A stretch of 64,000 nt of DNA, from positions 372,001 to 436,000 of the forward strand of contig PGZZ01000002.1 in NCBI GenBank assembly GCA_002841545.1, written 5' to 3'. The translations under genes and the position numbers were made by a program. The notes under the pieces were generated by a model. That model ran no database searches and was not told the DNA's origin. It saw nothing but the letters and a program-made list of their open reading frames with translations. Every line of letters begins with the position of its first letter. Within the stretch, counting starts at the first letter, position 1. This document shows positions 17,906 through 25,456 of the stretch, piece by piece. The DNA comes from Firmicutes bacterium HGW-Firmicutes-16. GTDB lineage: Bacteria > Bacillota > Clostridia > Oscillospirales > Oscillospiraceae.

Positions 17906-19186
17906 ATGAAGATAATGGTAATCGGTGGCGGCGGCAGAGAGCACGCCATCATTAAGAAGCTGAAGCAAAGTCCCGGGGTTGACATAATATACGCACTACC
18001 CGGCAACGGTGGTATCGCGCAGGACGCTATTTGCGTTGATATCGGCGCGAACAACATTTCGTTGATAGTCGAATTTGCAAATAACACCTCTATAGATTTT
18101 GCCGTTGTCGCGCCCGACGATCCGCTGGTTTTAGGCTGTGTCGATGAGCTAGAAAAAGCAGGTATCCCCTGCTTCGGTCCAAACAAAAACGCCGCAATTA
18201 TCGAGGGAAGCAAGGTTTTCAGCAAGAATCTGATGAAAAAATATGGCATTCCGACAGCATCATACGAGGTTTTTACAGATATGATTAAGGCTCTCGATTA
18301 CCTTGATAATGCTCCAATTCCGACGGTTATCAAGGCAGATGGGCTTGCTCTCGGCAAAGGCGTAATTATTGCAACGACTCGAGAGAAAGCCAAAGATGCA
18401 GTCCGCTCAATGATGGAGGACAAGGTCTTCGGTGAAAGTGGCTCAACTGTCGTAATCGAGGAATTTCTTGAAGGTCCCGAGGTCTCGGTTCTCTCCTTTA
18501 CGGACGGAAAAACCGTCGTACCGATGGTGTCCAGTATGGATCATAAGCGTGCGCACGATAACGACGAGGGACTTAATACCGGCGGAATGGGGACGATTGC
18601 GCCGAACCCTTATTACACCAATGCTATAGCCGCCGAGTGTATGGAAAAGATTTATATCCCCACGATGAATGCGATGAACGCCGAGGAACGCACCTTTAAA
18701 GGCTGTCTTTATTTCGGACTTATGTTAACTAGTAAAGGACCGAAAGTCATTGAATACAACTGCCGTTTCGGAGATCCAGAAACGCAGGTCGTGCTGCCTT
18801 TGCTGGAGAGCGATTTGGTTGACATAATGTTTGCCACTCGAAACGGTACGCTCGTCGATACTGAAGTCAAGTTCTCAAGCGACGCTGCCTGCTGCGTCAT
18901 AATGGCCTCCAAGGGTTACCCCGAAAAGTACGAAAAGGGTTTTGAAATTTCTCTGCCCTCGCCCGAACCCGAAGACACTGAAATTTACGTTGCGGGCGCA
19001 AAGCTTGAAAATGGAAAGCTTCTGACAAACGGTGGGCGCGTTCTTGGCGTTACGGCAAAGGCTGATACTCTCAAATCCGCAATTGATAAGGCTTATAAAG
19101 CGGTAAATCTAGTACATATCAAAAACGCCTTTTACCGCAAGGACATAGGCCAAAAGGCACTGAAAGCATTTGAAAAGGATGTGTGA
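17906..19186 (+). CDS. purD: Phosphoribosylamine-glycine ligase
   Basis: ATP-grasp enzyme joining glycine to phosphoribosylamine. The 426 residues open with the GARS N-domain (KIMVIGGGGREHAIIKKL, PGNGGIAQ). The ATP-grasp core follows with VIKADGLALGKGVIIA, EEFLEGPEVSVLSFTDG and GGMGTIAPNPYY, plus EYNCRFGDPETQVVLPLL carrying the metal ligands. Its TGA is three bases before the ATG I prefer for purL. Confidence 0.97.
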   Translation: MKIMVIGGGGREHAIIKKLKQSPGVDIIYALPGNGGIAQDAICVDIGANNISLIVEFANNTSIDFAVVAPDDPLVLGCVDELEKAGIPCFGPNKNAAIIEGSKVFSKNLMKKYGIPTASYEVFTDMIKALDYLDNAPIPTVIKADGLALGKGVIIATTREKAKDAVRSMMEDKVFGESGSTVVIEEFLEGPEVSVLSFTDGKTVVPMVSSMDHKRAHDNDEGLNTGGMGTIAPNPYYTNAIAAECMEKIYIPTMNAMNAEERTFKGCLYFGLMLTSKGPKVIEYNCRFGDPETQVVLPLLESDLVDIMFATRNGTLVDTEVKFSSDAACCVIMASKGYPEKYEKGFEISLPSPEPEDTEIYVAGAKLENGKLLTNGGRVLGVTAKADTLKSAIDKAYKAVNLVHIKNAFYRKDIGQKALKAFEKDV

Positions 19187-19188
19187 GC

Positions 19189-22100
19189 ATGGTCTACAGA
19201 GTTTACGTTGAAAAGAAGAGCTCCGAAGCGCTTGAGGCTCAGGCACTTTGCGATGATATTCGCAGTTTTTTGGGCGTCATGGGGCTGGAATATCTGCGTA
19301 TTATCAATCGCTACGACGTGGAGAACATCTCCGAGGAGCTTTTTAAAAACTGTAAGCAAACCGTATTTTCTGAGCCGCAGCTCGACATTGTCTCCGATAA
19401 GCTCGAATACACCCAAGACAGCGCCGTTTTTGCGGTTGAGTACCTCCCCGGGCAGTTCGACCAGCGCGCGGATTCCGCCGCACAATGCGTTCAGATTGTG
19501 TCACAGGGCGAGCGTCCAATTGTCAGAACGGCGAGGGTCTATGTTCTGAACGGCACACTCGCAAAAGCCGAAATTGACACAATTAAAAACTACGTCATTA
19601 ACCCCGTTGAGAGCCGCCTTGCCTCGCTCGAGACCTATGAGACACTAAAAACCGAATACGAGATACCGACAGAAGTGGAGATACTAGACGGCTTCCGCGC
19701 AATGGACTGCGAAGAAGTGGAGAATTTCATACGAGATAAAGGACTCGCAATGGACGAGGAGGACCTGCGCTTCTGCCAGAAGTATTTTGCCTCCGAGAAG
19801 CGTGACCCGACCATCACGGAAATCAAAATGATTGACACCTACTGGTCCGATCACTGCCGCCATACGACCTTCAACACCGTGATAGACAGTGTCAGATTCG
19901 AAGATAAAACGCTCCAAAACGCATGGGATAGATACATCGCAACGCGAAACGAACTGAACCGCACAAAACCTGTATCTCTCATGGATATCGGTACGCTTGC
20001 CGCAAAACAGCTCAAGGCGCAGGGCAAGCTCGATAAGCTCGACGAGAGCGAGGAAATTAACGCCTGCACGGTCAAGATTGACGTTGAAACCGAAAACGGC
20101 ACCGAGAAATGGCTACTGCTTTTCAAGAACGAAACCCATAATCATCCGACGGAAATCGAACCCTTCGGCGGAGCGGCGACCTGCATCGGTGGCGCTATAC
20201 GCGATCCGCTTTCGGGGCGCAGCTATGTCTATGCCGCGATGCGCGTTTCGGGTGCCGCTGACCCCACAAAACCTGTTTCCGGAACGCTTAAAGGCAAGCT
20301 ACCCCAAAAGAAACTCGTATCAACCGCCGCCGCGGGCTACAGCTCCTACGGCAACCAGATTGGACTTGCCACAGGCATTGTCGACGAGATATATCACCCT
20401 GGCTACGCCGCAAAGCATATGGAGGTCGGCGCCGTCATTGGCGCCGCGCCTGAGGAAAACGTCCGCCGCGAAAGACCAAACCCCGGTGATATTGTCATCC
20501 TTCTTGGCGGCAGAACAGGACGCGACGGCTGCGGCGGAGCAACAGGCTCCTCCAAAGCGCACAATCTCTCGTCTCTTGGAAACTGCGGCGCAGAGGTTCA
20601 GAAGGGCAACGCTCCCGAGGAGCGCAAGCTCCAGCGCCTTTTCCGCAATCCCGAGGCTTCGCGCCTTATTAAGCGCTGTAACGATTTCGGCGCAGGCGGC
20701 GTCTCTGTCGCAATCGGCGAGCTTGCGGAGGGCTTAATAATCAATCTCAACGCAATACCGAAGAAATACGAGGGTTTGGATGGCACGGAACTTGCCATTA
20801 GCGAGTCGCAGGAGCGCATGGCGGTAGTCGTGGATAAGTATTATGTAAACCGTTTCATGCAGCTTGCCGCCGCCGAAAACCTTGAGGCTACGGTTGTCGC
20901 GGAGGTTTCGGAGTTCCCTCGCCTTATTATGTATTGGAACGGCAAAGCAATCGTCAACGTAACGCGCAGGTTTCTTGATAGTAACGGCGCGGAAAAGCAC
21001 ATCGACATTTCACCCGCAGCTCCAAAGAGCTTTGGCAAAGAGCTCCCCGCTGACTTTGAAAGTGGACTTAGCTCCCTGGTCACCGACCTCAACGTCTGCT
21101 CAAAACGCGGACTTTCCGAGCGTTTTGACTCTACTATCGGTGCCGGCAGCGTGCTCATGCCCTTCGGCGGCAGATATCAGCAGACCCCGATTCAGGCGAT
21201 GGTGCACAAGATTTCGCGTGAACATGGCGATACTTCGACCTGCTCTTTCATGTCCTACGGCTATAATCCGAATATAAGTGAGAAAAGTCCTTATCACGGA
21301 GCATATCTCGCCGTTGTCGAGTCTGTGTCAAAGCTGGTCGCGTCAGGCGCCTCCTTCGAGGACATTTATCTGAGTTTCCAAGAATATTTTGAAAAGCCTC
21401 TGCGCGATGGAAAGCGCTGGGGAAAGCCACTGTCTGCCCTTCTCGGCGCGTTTGAAGCGCAGCTCGACCTAGGAGTCGCGGCAATCGGCGGTAAGGACTC
21501 GATGAGCGGAAGCTTTGAAAAGTTGGACGTTCCGCCGACGCTCATTTCTTTCGCAGTCACGACGGACGACGTTAAAAATGTCGCTTCCCCCGAATTCAAG
21601 GCAGCCGGTCACAAGGTCTGCCTGCTCTCCCCCATATATGATTCCGCGGGCATTCCGGAAGCCGCTTCACTTAAGGAAAACTTCAGAGAATTGACCGAGC
21701 TTCTCCGCAGTGGAAAAGCCTGCGCGGTCTGGACTCCGACCTTCGGCGGAGTCGCCGAGGGTATCTTCAAGATGTGCATAGGAAACGGCCTCGGCTTTGC
21801 TTTTGAAGGCAGCGTTTCGCTTGACGACATTTTCGGCTATCGCTATGGCAGCTTCATCCTTGAAATGACTGGCGACGATACCGTCGGCATCGAACTCGGA
21901 TTCACGACTGAAAAAGCCGAAATCTCTTGGAACGGGAAAGCTGTTTCTTTGTTCGAACTGCAAAGGCCCTATGAGGACAAGCTTGAGAGCGTTTATCCCT
22001 GCAACATTAAAACCGAGGATAAATTCACGGTTCCCTACTCGTTTGAAAGAAAAGGCTCTAACCCAAAGCCTCGTATTTCCTTCGCACGACCAAAAGCGAT

Positions 22101-22884
22101 TATCCCAGTATTCCCCGGTACGAACTGCGAATACGACACGGCGAAGGCTCTCGAAAAAGTCGGTGCGGAAGCTGAAATAATCGTGATTAAAAACCTGACA
22201 CAGTCAGACATTTCCGGCTCAGTGGAGCGCTTCGCGAGGGAATTGAAATCAGCGCAAATGATAGTTATCCCCGGCGGCTTCTCCGGCGGCGACGAACCGG
22301 ACGGCAGCGCGAAGTTCATCACCTCGTTTTTCAGAAATGCCGCAATTCGCGACGAGGTTGAGGAGTTATTAGGAAAGCGTGACGGGCTGATGCTCGGTAT
22401 CTGTAACGGTTTTCAGGCTCTTATCAAACTCGGGCTTGTTCCCTATGGACACATTGTAGATACGGACGAAGATTCCTCTACCCTGAGCTACAACACCATC
22501 GGGCGTCACCAGTCGAAGCTCGTGCGAACCCGCATCTCCTCGAATCTTTCGCCGTGGCTTCTGAATACAAAAGTTGGTGAAGTTTACACGGTGCCTGTAT
22601 CGCATGGTGAAGGTCGCTTCTTAGCTTCCGACGAGCTTATCAGAAAGCTTGGAGAGAACGGTCAGATAACAACCCAGTATGTTGATCTTGAAGGCAAGGT
22701 CACTCAGGATATACGTTATAACCCCAACGGCAGTGCCTGCGCGATCGAGGGCATCACCTCTCCCGACGGCAGGGTCTTCGGAAAAATGGGGCATTCGGAG
22801 CGCATCGCTCAGGGGCTATATAAAAATGTGGACGGCAATTTAGATATCGGGCTTTTCGCCTCCGCAATTCAATACTACAAATAG
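19189..22884 (+). CDS. purL: Phosphoribosylformylglycinamidine synthase, fused PurL-PurQ
   Basis: Converts FGAR plus glutamine to FGAM. One 1231-residue chain holds the PurL synthetase and, from about residue 970, the PurQ glutaminase. The synthetase shows NETHNHPTEIEPFGGAATC, GGRTGRDGCGG and GGKDSMSG. The glutaminase shows PGTNCEYDTAKALEK, GGFSGGDEPDGSAKF, GICNGFQALI with nucleophile Cys1072, and SHGEGRF. The single-chain clostridial form removes the need for purS and purQ. I start at ATG 19189; the GTG at 19183 inside the purD stop lies too close to AAAAGGA. Confidence 0.95.
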   Translation: MVYRVYVEKKSSEALEAQALCDDIRSFLGVMGLEYLRIINRYDVENISEELFKNCKQTVFSEPQLDIVSDKLEYTQDSAVFAVEYLPGQFDQRADSAAQCVQIVSQGERPIVRTARVYVLNGTLAKAEIDTIKNYVINPVESRLASLETYETLKTEYEIPTEVEILDGFRAMDCEEVENFIRDKGLAMDEEDLRFCQKYFASEKRDPTITEIKMIDTYWSDHCRHTTFNTVIDSVRFEDKTLQNAWDRYIATRNELNRTKPVSLMDIGTLAAKQLKAQGKLDKLDESEEINACTVKIDVETENGTEKWLLLFKNETHNHPTEIEPFGGAATCIGGAIRDPLSGRSYVYAAMRVSGAADPTKPVSGTLKGKLPQKKLVSTAAAGYSSYGNQIGLATGIVDEIYHPGYAAKHMEVGAVIGAAPEENVRRERPNPGDIVILLGGRTGRDGCGGATGSSKAHNLSSLGNCGAEVQKGNAPEERKLQRLFRNPEASRLIKRCNDFGAGGVSVAIGELAEGLIINLNAIPKKYEGLDGTELAISESQERMAVVVDKYYVNRFMQLAAAENLEATVVAEVSEFPRLIMYWNGKAIVNVTRRFLDSNGAEKHIDISPAAPKSFGKELPADFESGLSSLVTDLNVCSKRGLSERFDSTIGAGSVLMPFGGRYQQTPIQAMVHKISREHGDTSTCSFMSYGYNPNISEKSPYHGAYLAVVESVSKLVASGASFEDIYLSFQEYFEKPLRDGKRWGKPLSALLGAFEAQLDLGVAAIGGKDSMSGSFEKLDVPPTLISFAVTTDDVKNVASPEFKAAGHKVCLLSPIYDSAGIPEAASLKENFRELTELLRSGKACAVWTPTFGGVAEGIFKMCIGNGLGFAFEGSVSLDDIFGYRYGSFILEMTGDDTVGIELGFTTEKAEISWNGKAVSLFELQRPYEDKLESVYPCNIKTEDKFTVPYSFERKGSNPKPRISFARPKAIIPVFPGTNCEYDTAKALEKVGAEAEIIVIKNLTQSDISGSVERFARELKSAQMIVIPGGFSGGDEPDGSAKFITSFFRNAAIRDEVEELLGKRDGLMLGICNGFQALIKLGLVPYGHIVDTDEDSSTLSYNTIGRHQSKLVRTRISSNLSPWLLNTKVGEVYTVPVSHGEGRFLASDELIRKLGENGQITTQYVDLEGKVTQDIRYNPNGSACAIEGITSPDGRVFGKMGHSERIAQGLYKNVDGNLDIGLFASAIQYYK

Positions 22885-22899
22885 TCTAGGGCAAACAGC

Positions 22900-22920
22900 C
22901 TGTCCTGTAAGGGCAGTTTT
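22900..22920 (+). terminator. Weak terminator after the purine operon
   Basis: CTGTCC (22900-22905), loop TGTAA, GGGCAG (22911-22916) with one G-U pair, then TTTTC. A second T run follows at about 22929. Short stem, so termination may be partial. Confidence 0.5.
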
Positions 22921-22955
22921 CTCAACCTTTTTTGAAAGCAGTGCCTTTACCTGCG

Positions 22956-22984
22956 TTGACAATAAGGATACAATGTGTTACAAT
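22956..22984 (+). promoter_or_regulatory. Promoter of the 96-residue protein/NlpC unit
   Basis: TTGACA (22956-22961), 17-base spacer, TACAAT (22979-22984). Near-consensus sigma-A promoter, with a leader of about 50 bases to the next ATG. Confidence 0.8.
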
Positions 22985-23041
22985 TTGGTTACGTTCGTAA
23001 AATAAGCCTCTTTTCCATACATTAGAAAGGATTGATGATAC

Positions 23042-23332
23042 ATGCCAGAAGAAAAAGCAGCGGTACTCGAATATAAGGGTCATCCTCTCCGCCGCAAGGA
23101 TAACATGATATATTTCGGCAGTATGTCCGATAAATACATCATACTGCTCCAGGTTATTGACTCCAAGAAAGTCAAGGATATGGACGTTGCGACAAAGGTT
23201 TCCGTCCAGCTTCAGCTTACAGACCCCGACCTTAAATCGCGTGACCGCGTTGTAAAAAAGAGCGAGAAAGAAAGTCTATATTCCGCGATGGACGTCGCGT
23301 CCGTTTGGCTCGACAGAGCTCTCGCACAATAA
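23042..23332 (+). CDS. Uncharacterised 96-residue protein
   Basis: I do not recognise a named domain. The protein is small, charged and soluble, with no signal peptide or membrane segment. It starts MPEEKAAVLEYKGHPLRRKD, has a hydrophobic strand KYIILLQVID, then VSVQLQLTD, and ends in a helix SAMDVASVWLDRALAQ. AGAAAGGA precedes the ATG, codon use matches its neighbours, and it has its own strong promoter, so it is a real gene. The mixed strand-helix pattern fits a compact alpha/beta fold (inference). It is 72 bases upstream of the NlpC/P60 gene and probably co-transcribed. Confidence 0.8.
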   Translation: MPEEKAAVLEYKGHPLRRKDNMIYFGSMSDKYIILLQVIDSKKVKDMDVATKVSVQLQLTDPDLKSRDRVVKKSEKESLYSAMDVASVWLDRALAQ

Positions 23333-23343
23333 ACCATTGAAAT

Positions 23344-23398
23344 TTCCGGCAAACCACCTTTCGAGGGTTACCATTACCCGGACCGGAATCGCGAAAGG
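23344..23398 (+). promoter_or_regulatory. Possible ribosome-site-masking pseudoknot in the nlpC leader
   Basis: Two perfect complementarities interleave. TTCCGG (23344-23349) pairs with CCGGAA (23383-23388), and CCTTTCG (23357-23363) pairs with CGAAAGG (23392-23398). The order A-B-A'-B' is an H-type pseudoknot, with an A/C-rich first loop (CAAACCA) and a small inner hairpin GGGT/ACCC (23365-23368/23376-23379). B' contains the AAAGGA ribosome site of the next gene. CCT-TTCG-AGG (23357-23366) offers a competing UUCG hairpin. It matches no riboswitch class I know; seen by eye only. Confidence 0.45.
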
Positions 23399-23404
23399 AA
23401 ACGC

Positions 23405-24070
23405 ATGATTTTTAAGCATCTTAAAACAATCGCAATAGCATCCGTGCTCGTCGGCACACTTGCAGTATCCGCCAATGCCTCTAGCATCGGCGGGGTGATA
23501 TATCCTCCAAAAGCGCCGAAACTCTTTCCAGCACCCGAATCCTCGCCCATTATGCTTGCGACTTTGTCCGAGTCCTCACACGATGTTGACAGCGCGAAAA
23601 TTAGCGGAGGCTTGTTAGATCTCAATTTTAAAGATCAGCCTATTATTTTCAGCAACCTAATCGAGCTGAAAAGCGACAATTCCGAGCTTAACTCGGATGA
23701 AATCGAGGGTCAAAAAATCGTCGACACCGCAATGCTCTATCTCGGCACTCCCTATGTTTGGGGCGGCACTTCCGAAAAAGGTTTCGACTGCTCGGGCTTT
23801 GTCCAATATGTTTATAAGGAGTGCGGCTACACAATCAACCGAACTGCCGCCGATATTTACGAAAACGGTACATACGTCGAAAAAGAAAACCTTGAAATCG
23901 GCGATGCTATCTGCTTCTCCTCTCATACCGAGTCAATCGGTCATGTCGGTATCTACATAGGAAACGAGCAGTTTATCCACGCAAGCTCCGGTAGCGGCTG
24001 TGTCATTATCAGCGATCTTTCAGAAGACTACTATACGAACCGTTACATCGGTTCAAGACATATCGTATAG
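23405..24070 (+). CDS. Secreted NlpC/P60 cell-wall endopeptidase
   Basis: A 221-residue exported protein. Residues 1-25 are a signal peptide ending SANAS, a linker with no recognised domain runs to about 100, and the NlpC/P60 domain fills the rest. The catalytic Cys129 is in GFDCSGFVQYVY, His180 in SIGHVGIYIG, and His192 in FIHASS is the probable third residue; TPYVWGGTSEKG is the family entry motif. Such enzymes cut peptidoglycan stem peptides, typically D-Glu to diamino acid. There is no SH3 or LysM wall-binding module. The start is set by AAAGGA five bases before ATG; that site lies in the structured leader. Confidence 0.92.
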   Translation: MIFKHLKTIAIASVLVGTLAVSANASSIGGVIYPPKAPKLFPAPESSPIMLATLSESSHDVDSAKISGGLLDLNFKDQPIIFSNLIELKSDNSELNSDEIEGQKIVDTAMLYLGTPYVWGGTSEKGFDCSGFVQYVYKECGYTINRTAADIYENGTYVEKENLEIGDAICFSSHTESIGHVGIYIGNEQFIHASSGSGCVIISDLSEDYYTNRYIGSRHIV

Positions 24071-24074
24071 TTTT

Positions 24075-24109
24075 AAGACCTTCCGCGAATTTTTTTTGCG
24101 GAAGGTCTT
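24075..24109 (+). terminator. Terminator after the NlpC/P60 gene
   Basis: AAGACCTTCCGC (24075-24086) pairs perfectly with GCGGAAGGTCTT (24098-24109), a 12-bp stem around a T-rich loop, followed by GATTTATAT. The T run after the stem is modest. Confidence 0.75.
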
Positions 24110-24190
24110 GATTTATATGAACATATAGGGCATTATAGTAAGGATGAAAATACGGCTGATTATTAGCGTCCGCTCGGTCAGGAGGAAATC

Positions 24191-24289
24191 ATGGATCACA
24201 ACATAGTTCGCAAAACCTGCTACGATGCCGTGGGCATGAAGAATAAAAGTCGAATTGTTTCATTTTCTTCAATATTATACGCTTTGTAA
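24191..24289 (+). CDS. Possible small protein or leader peptide, 32 codons
   Basis: The frame starts MDHNIVRKTCYDAVGMKNKS and ends SSILYAL. GGAGG with a 5-base gap precedes the ATG, the best ribosome site in this stretch. A clear terminator begins two bases after the stop, so a transcript of about 200 bases would carry only this frame. No domain, no signal peptide, no run of regulatory codons (two Arg). It could be a small protein, a leader peptide for the arginine operon, or the remnant of a longer gene. Its promoter is unclear: TATAGT at 24134-24139 lacks a good -35. Confidence 0.4.
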   Translation: MDHNIVRKTCYDAVGMKNKSRIVSFSSILYAL

Positions 24290-24290
24290 T

Positions 24291-24326
24291 CCAAAATCAT
24301 TATTTTTTGATTTTGGGTTATTTTTT
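24291..24326 (+). terminator. Terminator after the 32-codon frame
   Basis: CCAAAATCA (24291-24299), 8-base T-rich loop, TGATTTTGG (24308-24316), then GTTATTTTTT. A perfect 9-bp stem with a full T run, although AT-rich. Confidence 0.75.
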
Positions 24327-24422
24327 AGCCTATTTATGCATATTACCCCGCAATTTGTATTTCTGCACAAACAATTATTCTTCAGCGCATTAAATATTAT
24401 AATATAATTATGCATTATTTGC

Positions 24423-24451
24423 TTGATTCTTAACTACCTATATTGTATAAT
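24423..24451 (+). promoter_or_regulatory. Promoter of the arginine operon
   Basis: TTGATT (24423-24428), 17-base spacer, TATAAT (24446-24451). A perfect -10. The start of transcription would fall near 24458, inside the ARG-box-like pair. Confidence 0.8.
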
Positions 24452-24479
24452 ATTCATATTGGATGCATATTTATTCGGT
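24441..24479. promoter_or_regulatory. Two ARG-box-like sites, ArgR operator candidate
   Basis: Read on the reverse strand, box 1 (24458-24441) starts TATGAATATTATACAATA and box 2 (24479-24462) contains CGAATAAATATGCA; compare the ARG box core TGAATWWWWATTCA. Box 2 differs at two positions, box 1 at three or four. The 18-bp windows are 3 bp apart, the spacing usual for tandem ARG boxes, and they cover the -10 and start point. ArgR itself is encoded at 59588-60037. Confidence 0.42.
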
Positions 24480-24489
24480 GGTGATTAAA

Positions 24490-25422
24490 ATGACTAAGGT
24501 TTTTATAGCAGGTTCCGAGGGGACGGCGGGCTTAAGGCTCGCGTCTCGTCTTAAAGAGCGCCCCGACGTGGATCTACTTGAAATTGACAGCAGACTTCGC
24601 AAGGAACCAAATGAAATAAAAAAGCTCATAGAAAAATCAGACTTTGTCTTTTTGTGCCTGCCGGACGAGGCAGCGCGCGAAATGGTGGAACTAGCTAAGG
24701 ACACAAGCGCAAGGCTGATTGACACCTCCACAGCTCACCGCACCTCCGTAGGCTGGGCTTACGGCTTTCCTGAGCTTTCGCATGAACACTCAAGCGCGAT
24801 AGCTTCCGCGCAATACGTCGCTTCCCCCGGATGCCATGCCAGCGGCTTCATCTCACTTATATACCCTCTTATTTCCTCGGGAATAATTTCGAGTGACTCT
24901 CCCCTTTCCTGTGTTTCGCTTACAGGCTACAGTGGCGGCGGGAAAAAAATGATTGCCGAATACGAGAACGCTTCGCGCGATGCGGAACTTGATAGCCCAA
25001 AGCTCTATGCAATGGGTCAAAATCATAAGCACCTGCCAGAAATCGTATCCCAGTGTGGGCTTAAAGTCGAACCAATCTTCATGCCTGTTGTCGGGGATTT
25101 TTATGCTGGCATGCTCGCAACGATTCCGCTTAATTTCTCCCTGCTAAACGGAAAATATACCATTGAAGAGATACGTGAGGTCTTCAAGGCACACTACAAG
25201 GCTCAGAAGCTTATTAAGGTCTTGGACAATGAAGCCTCTTACCTGTTTGCAAACTCACTTGCAGGGCGAGACGACATGGAGATTTTCGTTTCGGGCAATG
25301 ATGAGCGGATACTGCTCACCTCACGCTTTGATAATTTAGGCAAGGGCGCGGCGGGTGCGGCTATCGAGTGCTTCAATATCATGTGCGGTCTGCCTGCGGA
25401 AACGGGACTGTTCCTTGGGTAA
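24490..25422 (+). CDS. argC: N-acetyl-gamma-glutamyl-phosphate reductase
   Basis: Third step of arginine synthesis: NADPH reduction of N-acetylglutamyl phosphate. The 310-residue length and N-terminus VFIAGSEGTAGLRLASRL fit the short (type 2) ArgC. The catalytic Cys115 is in ASPGCHASGF, and LSLTGYSGGGKKM-like and GLPAETGLFLG motifs follow. I start at ATG 24490, preceded by GGTGGTG; the in-frame ATG at 24463 lies inside the ARG-box region and has no ribosome site. First gene of the arginine operon. Confidence 0.94.
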   Translation: MTKVFIAGSEGTAGLRLASRLKERPDVDLLEIDSRLRKEPNEIKKLIEKSDFVFLCLPDEAAREMVELAKDTSARLIDTSTAHRTSVGWAYGFPELSHEHSSAIASAQYVASPGCHASGFISLIYPLISSGIISSDSPLSCVSLTGYSGGGKKMIAEYENASRDAELDSPKLYAMGQNHKHLPEIVSQCGLKVEPIFMPVVGDFYAGMLATIPLNFSLLNGKYTIEEIREVFKAHYKAQKLIKVLDNEASYLFANSLAGRDDMEIFVSGNDERILLTSRFDNLGKGAAGAAIECFNIMCGLPAETGLFLG

Positions 25423-25456
25423 TAAATAAGATAAATCACGTGGAGGTTAACATAAT

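Larger units (their letters stand above)
24071..24489. other. Gap between nlpC gene and argC with a small transcription unit
   Basis: Contents in order: the nlpC terminator (24075-24109), a 32-codon frame with a strong ribosome site (24191-24289), its own terminator (24291-24326), an AT-rich stretch, and the arginine operon promoter with ARG-box-like sites (24423-24478). ATGCAT occurs three times between about 24335 and 24468. Confidence 0.55.

Noticed and set aside
19997-20737. 246-codon frame inside purL in another register
   Set aside because: An Arg/Ser/Pro-rich out-of-frame reading of a certain gene.
23344-23398. GGCAAACC in the nlpC leader, suggesting a c-di-GMP (GEMM-I) or c-di-AMP riboswitch
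   Set aside because: The rest of either consensus is absent (no GGACGCAAAGCC-like core, no long ydaO architecture), and only 72 bases are available.
24144-24206. Arg-containing 20-codon frame (starts MKIRLIISVRSVRRKSW) as an arginine attenuation leader
   Set aside because: AAGG directly abuts the ATG, leaving no proper spacing, and the frame overlaps the better-supported 32-codon frame in another register.
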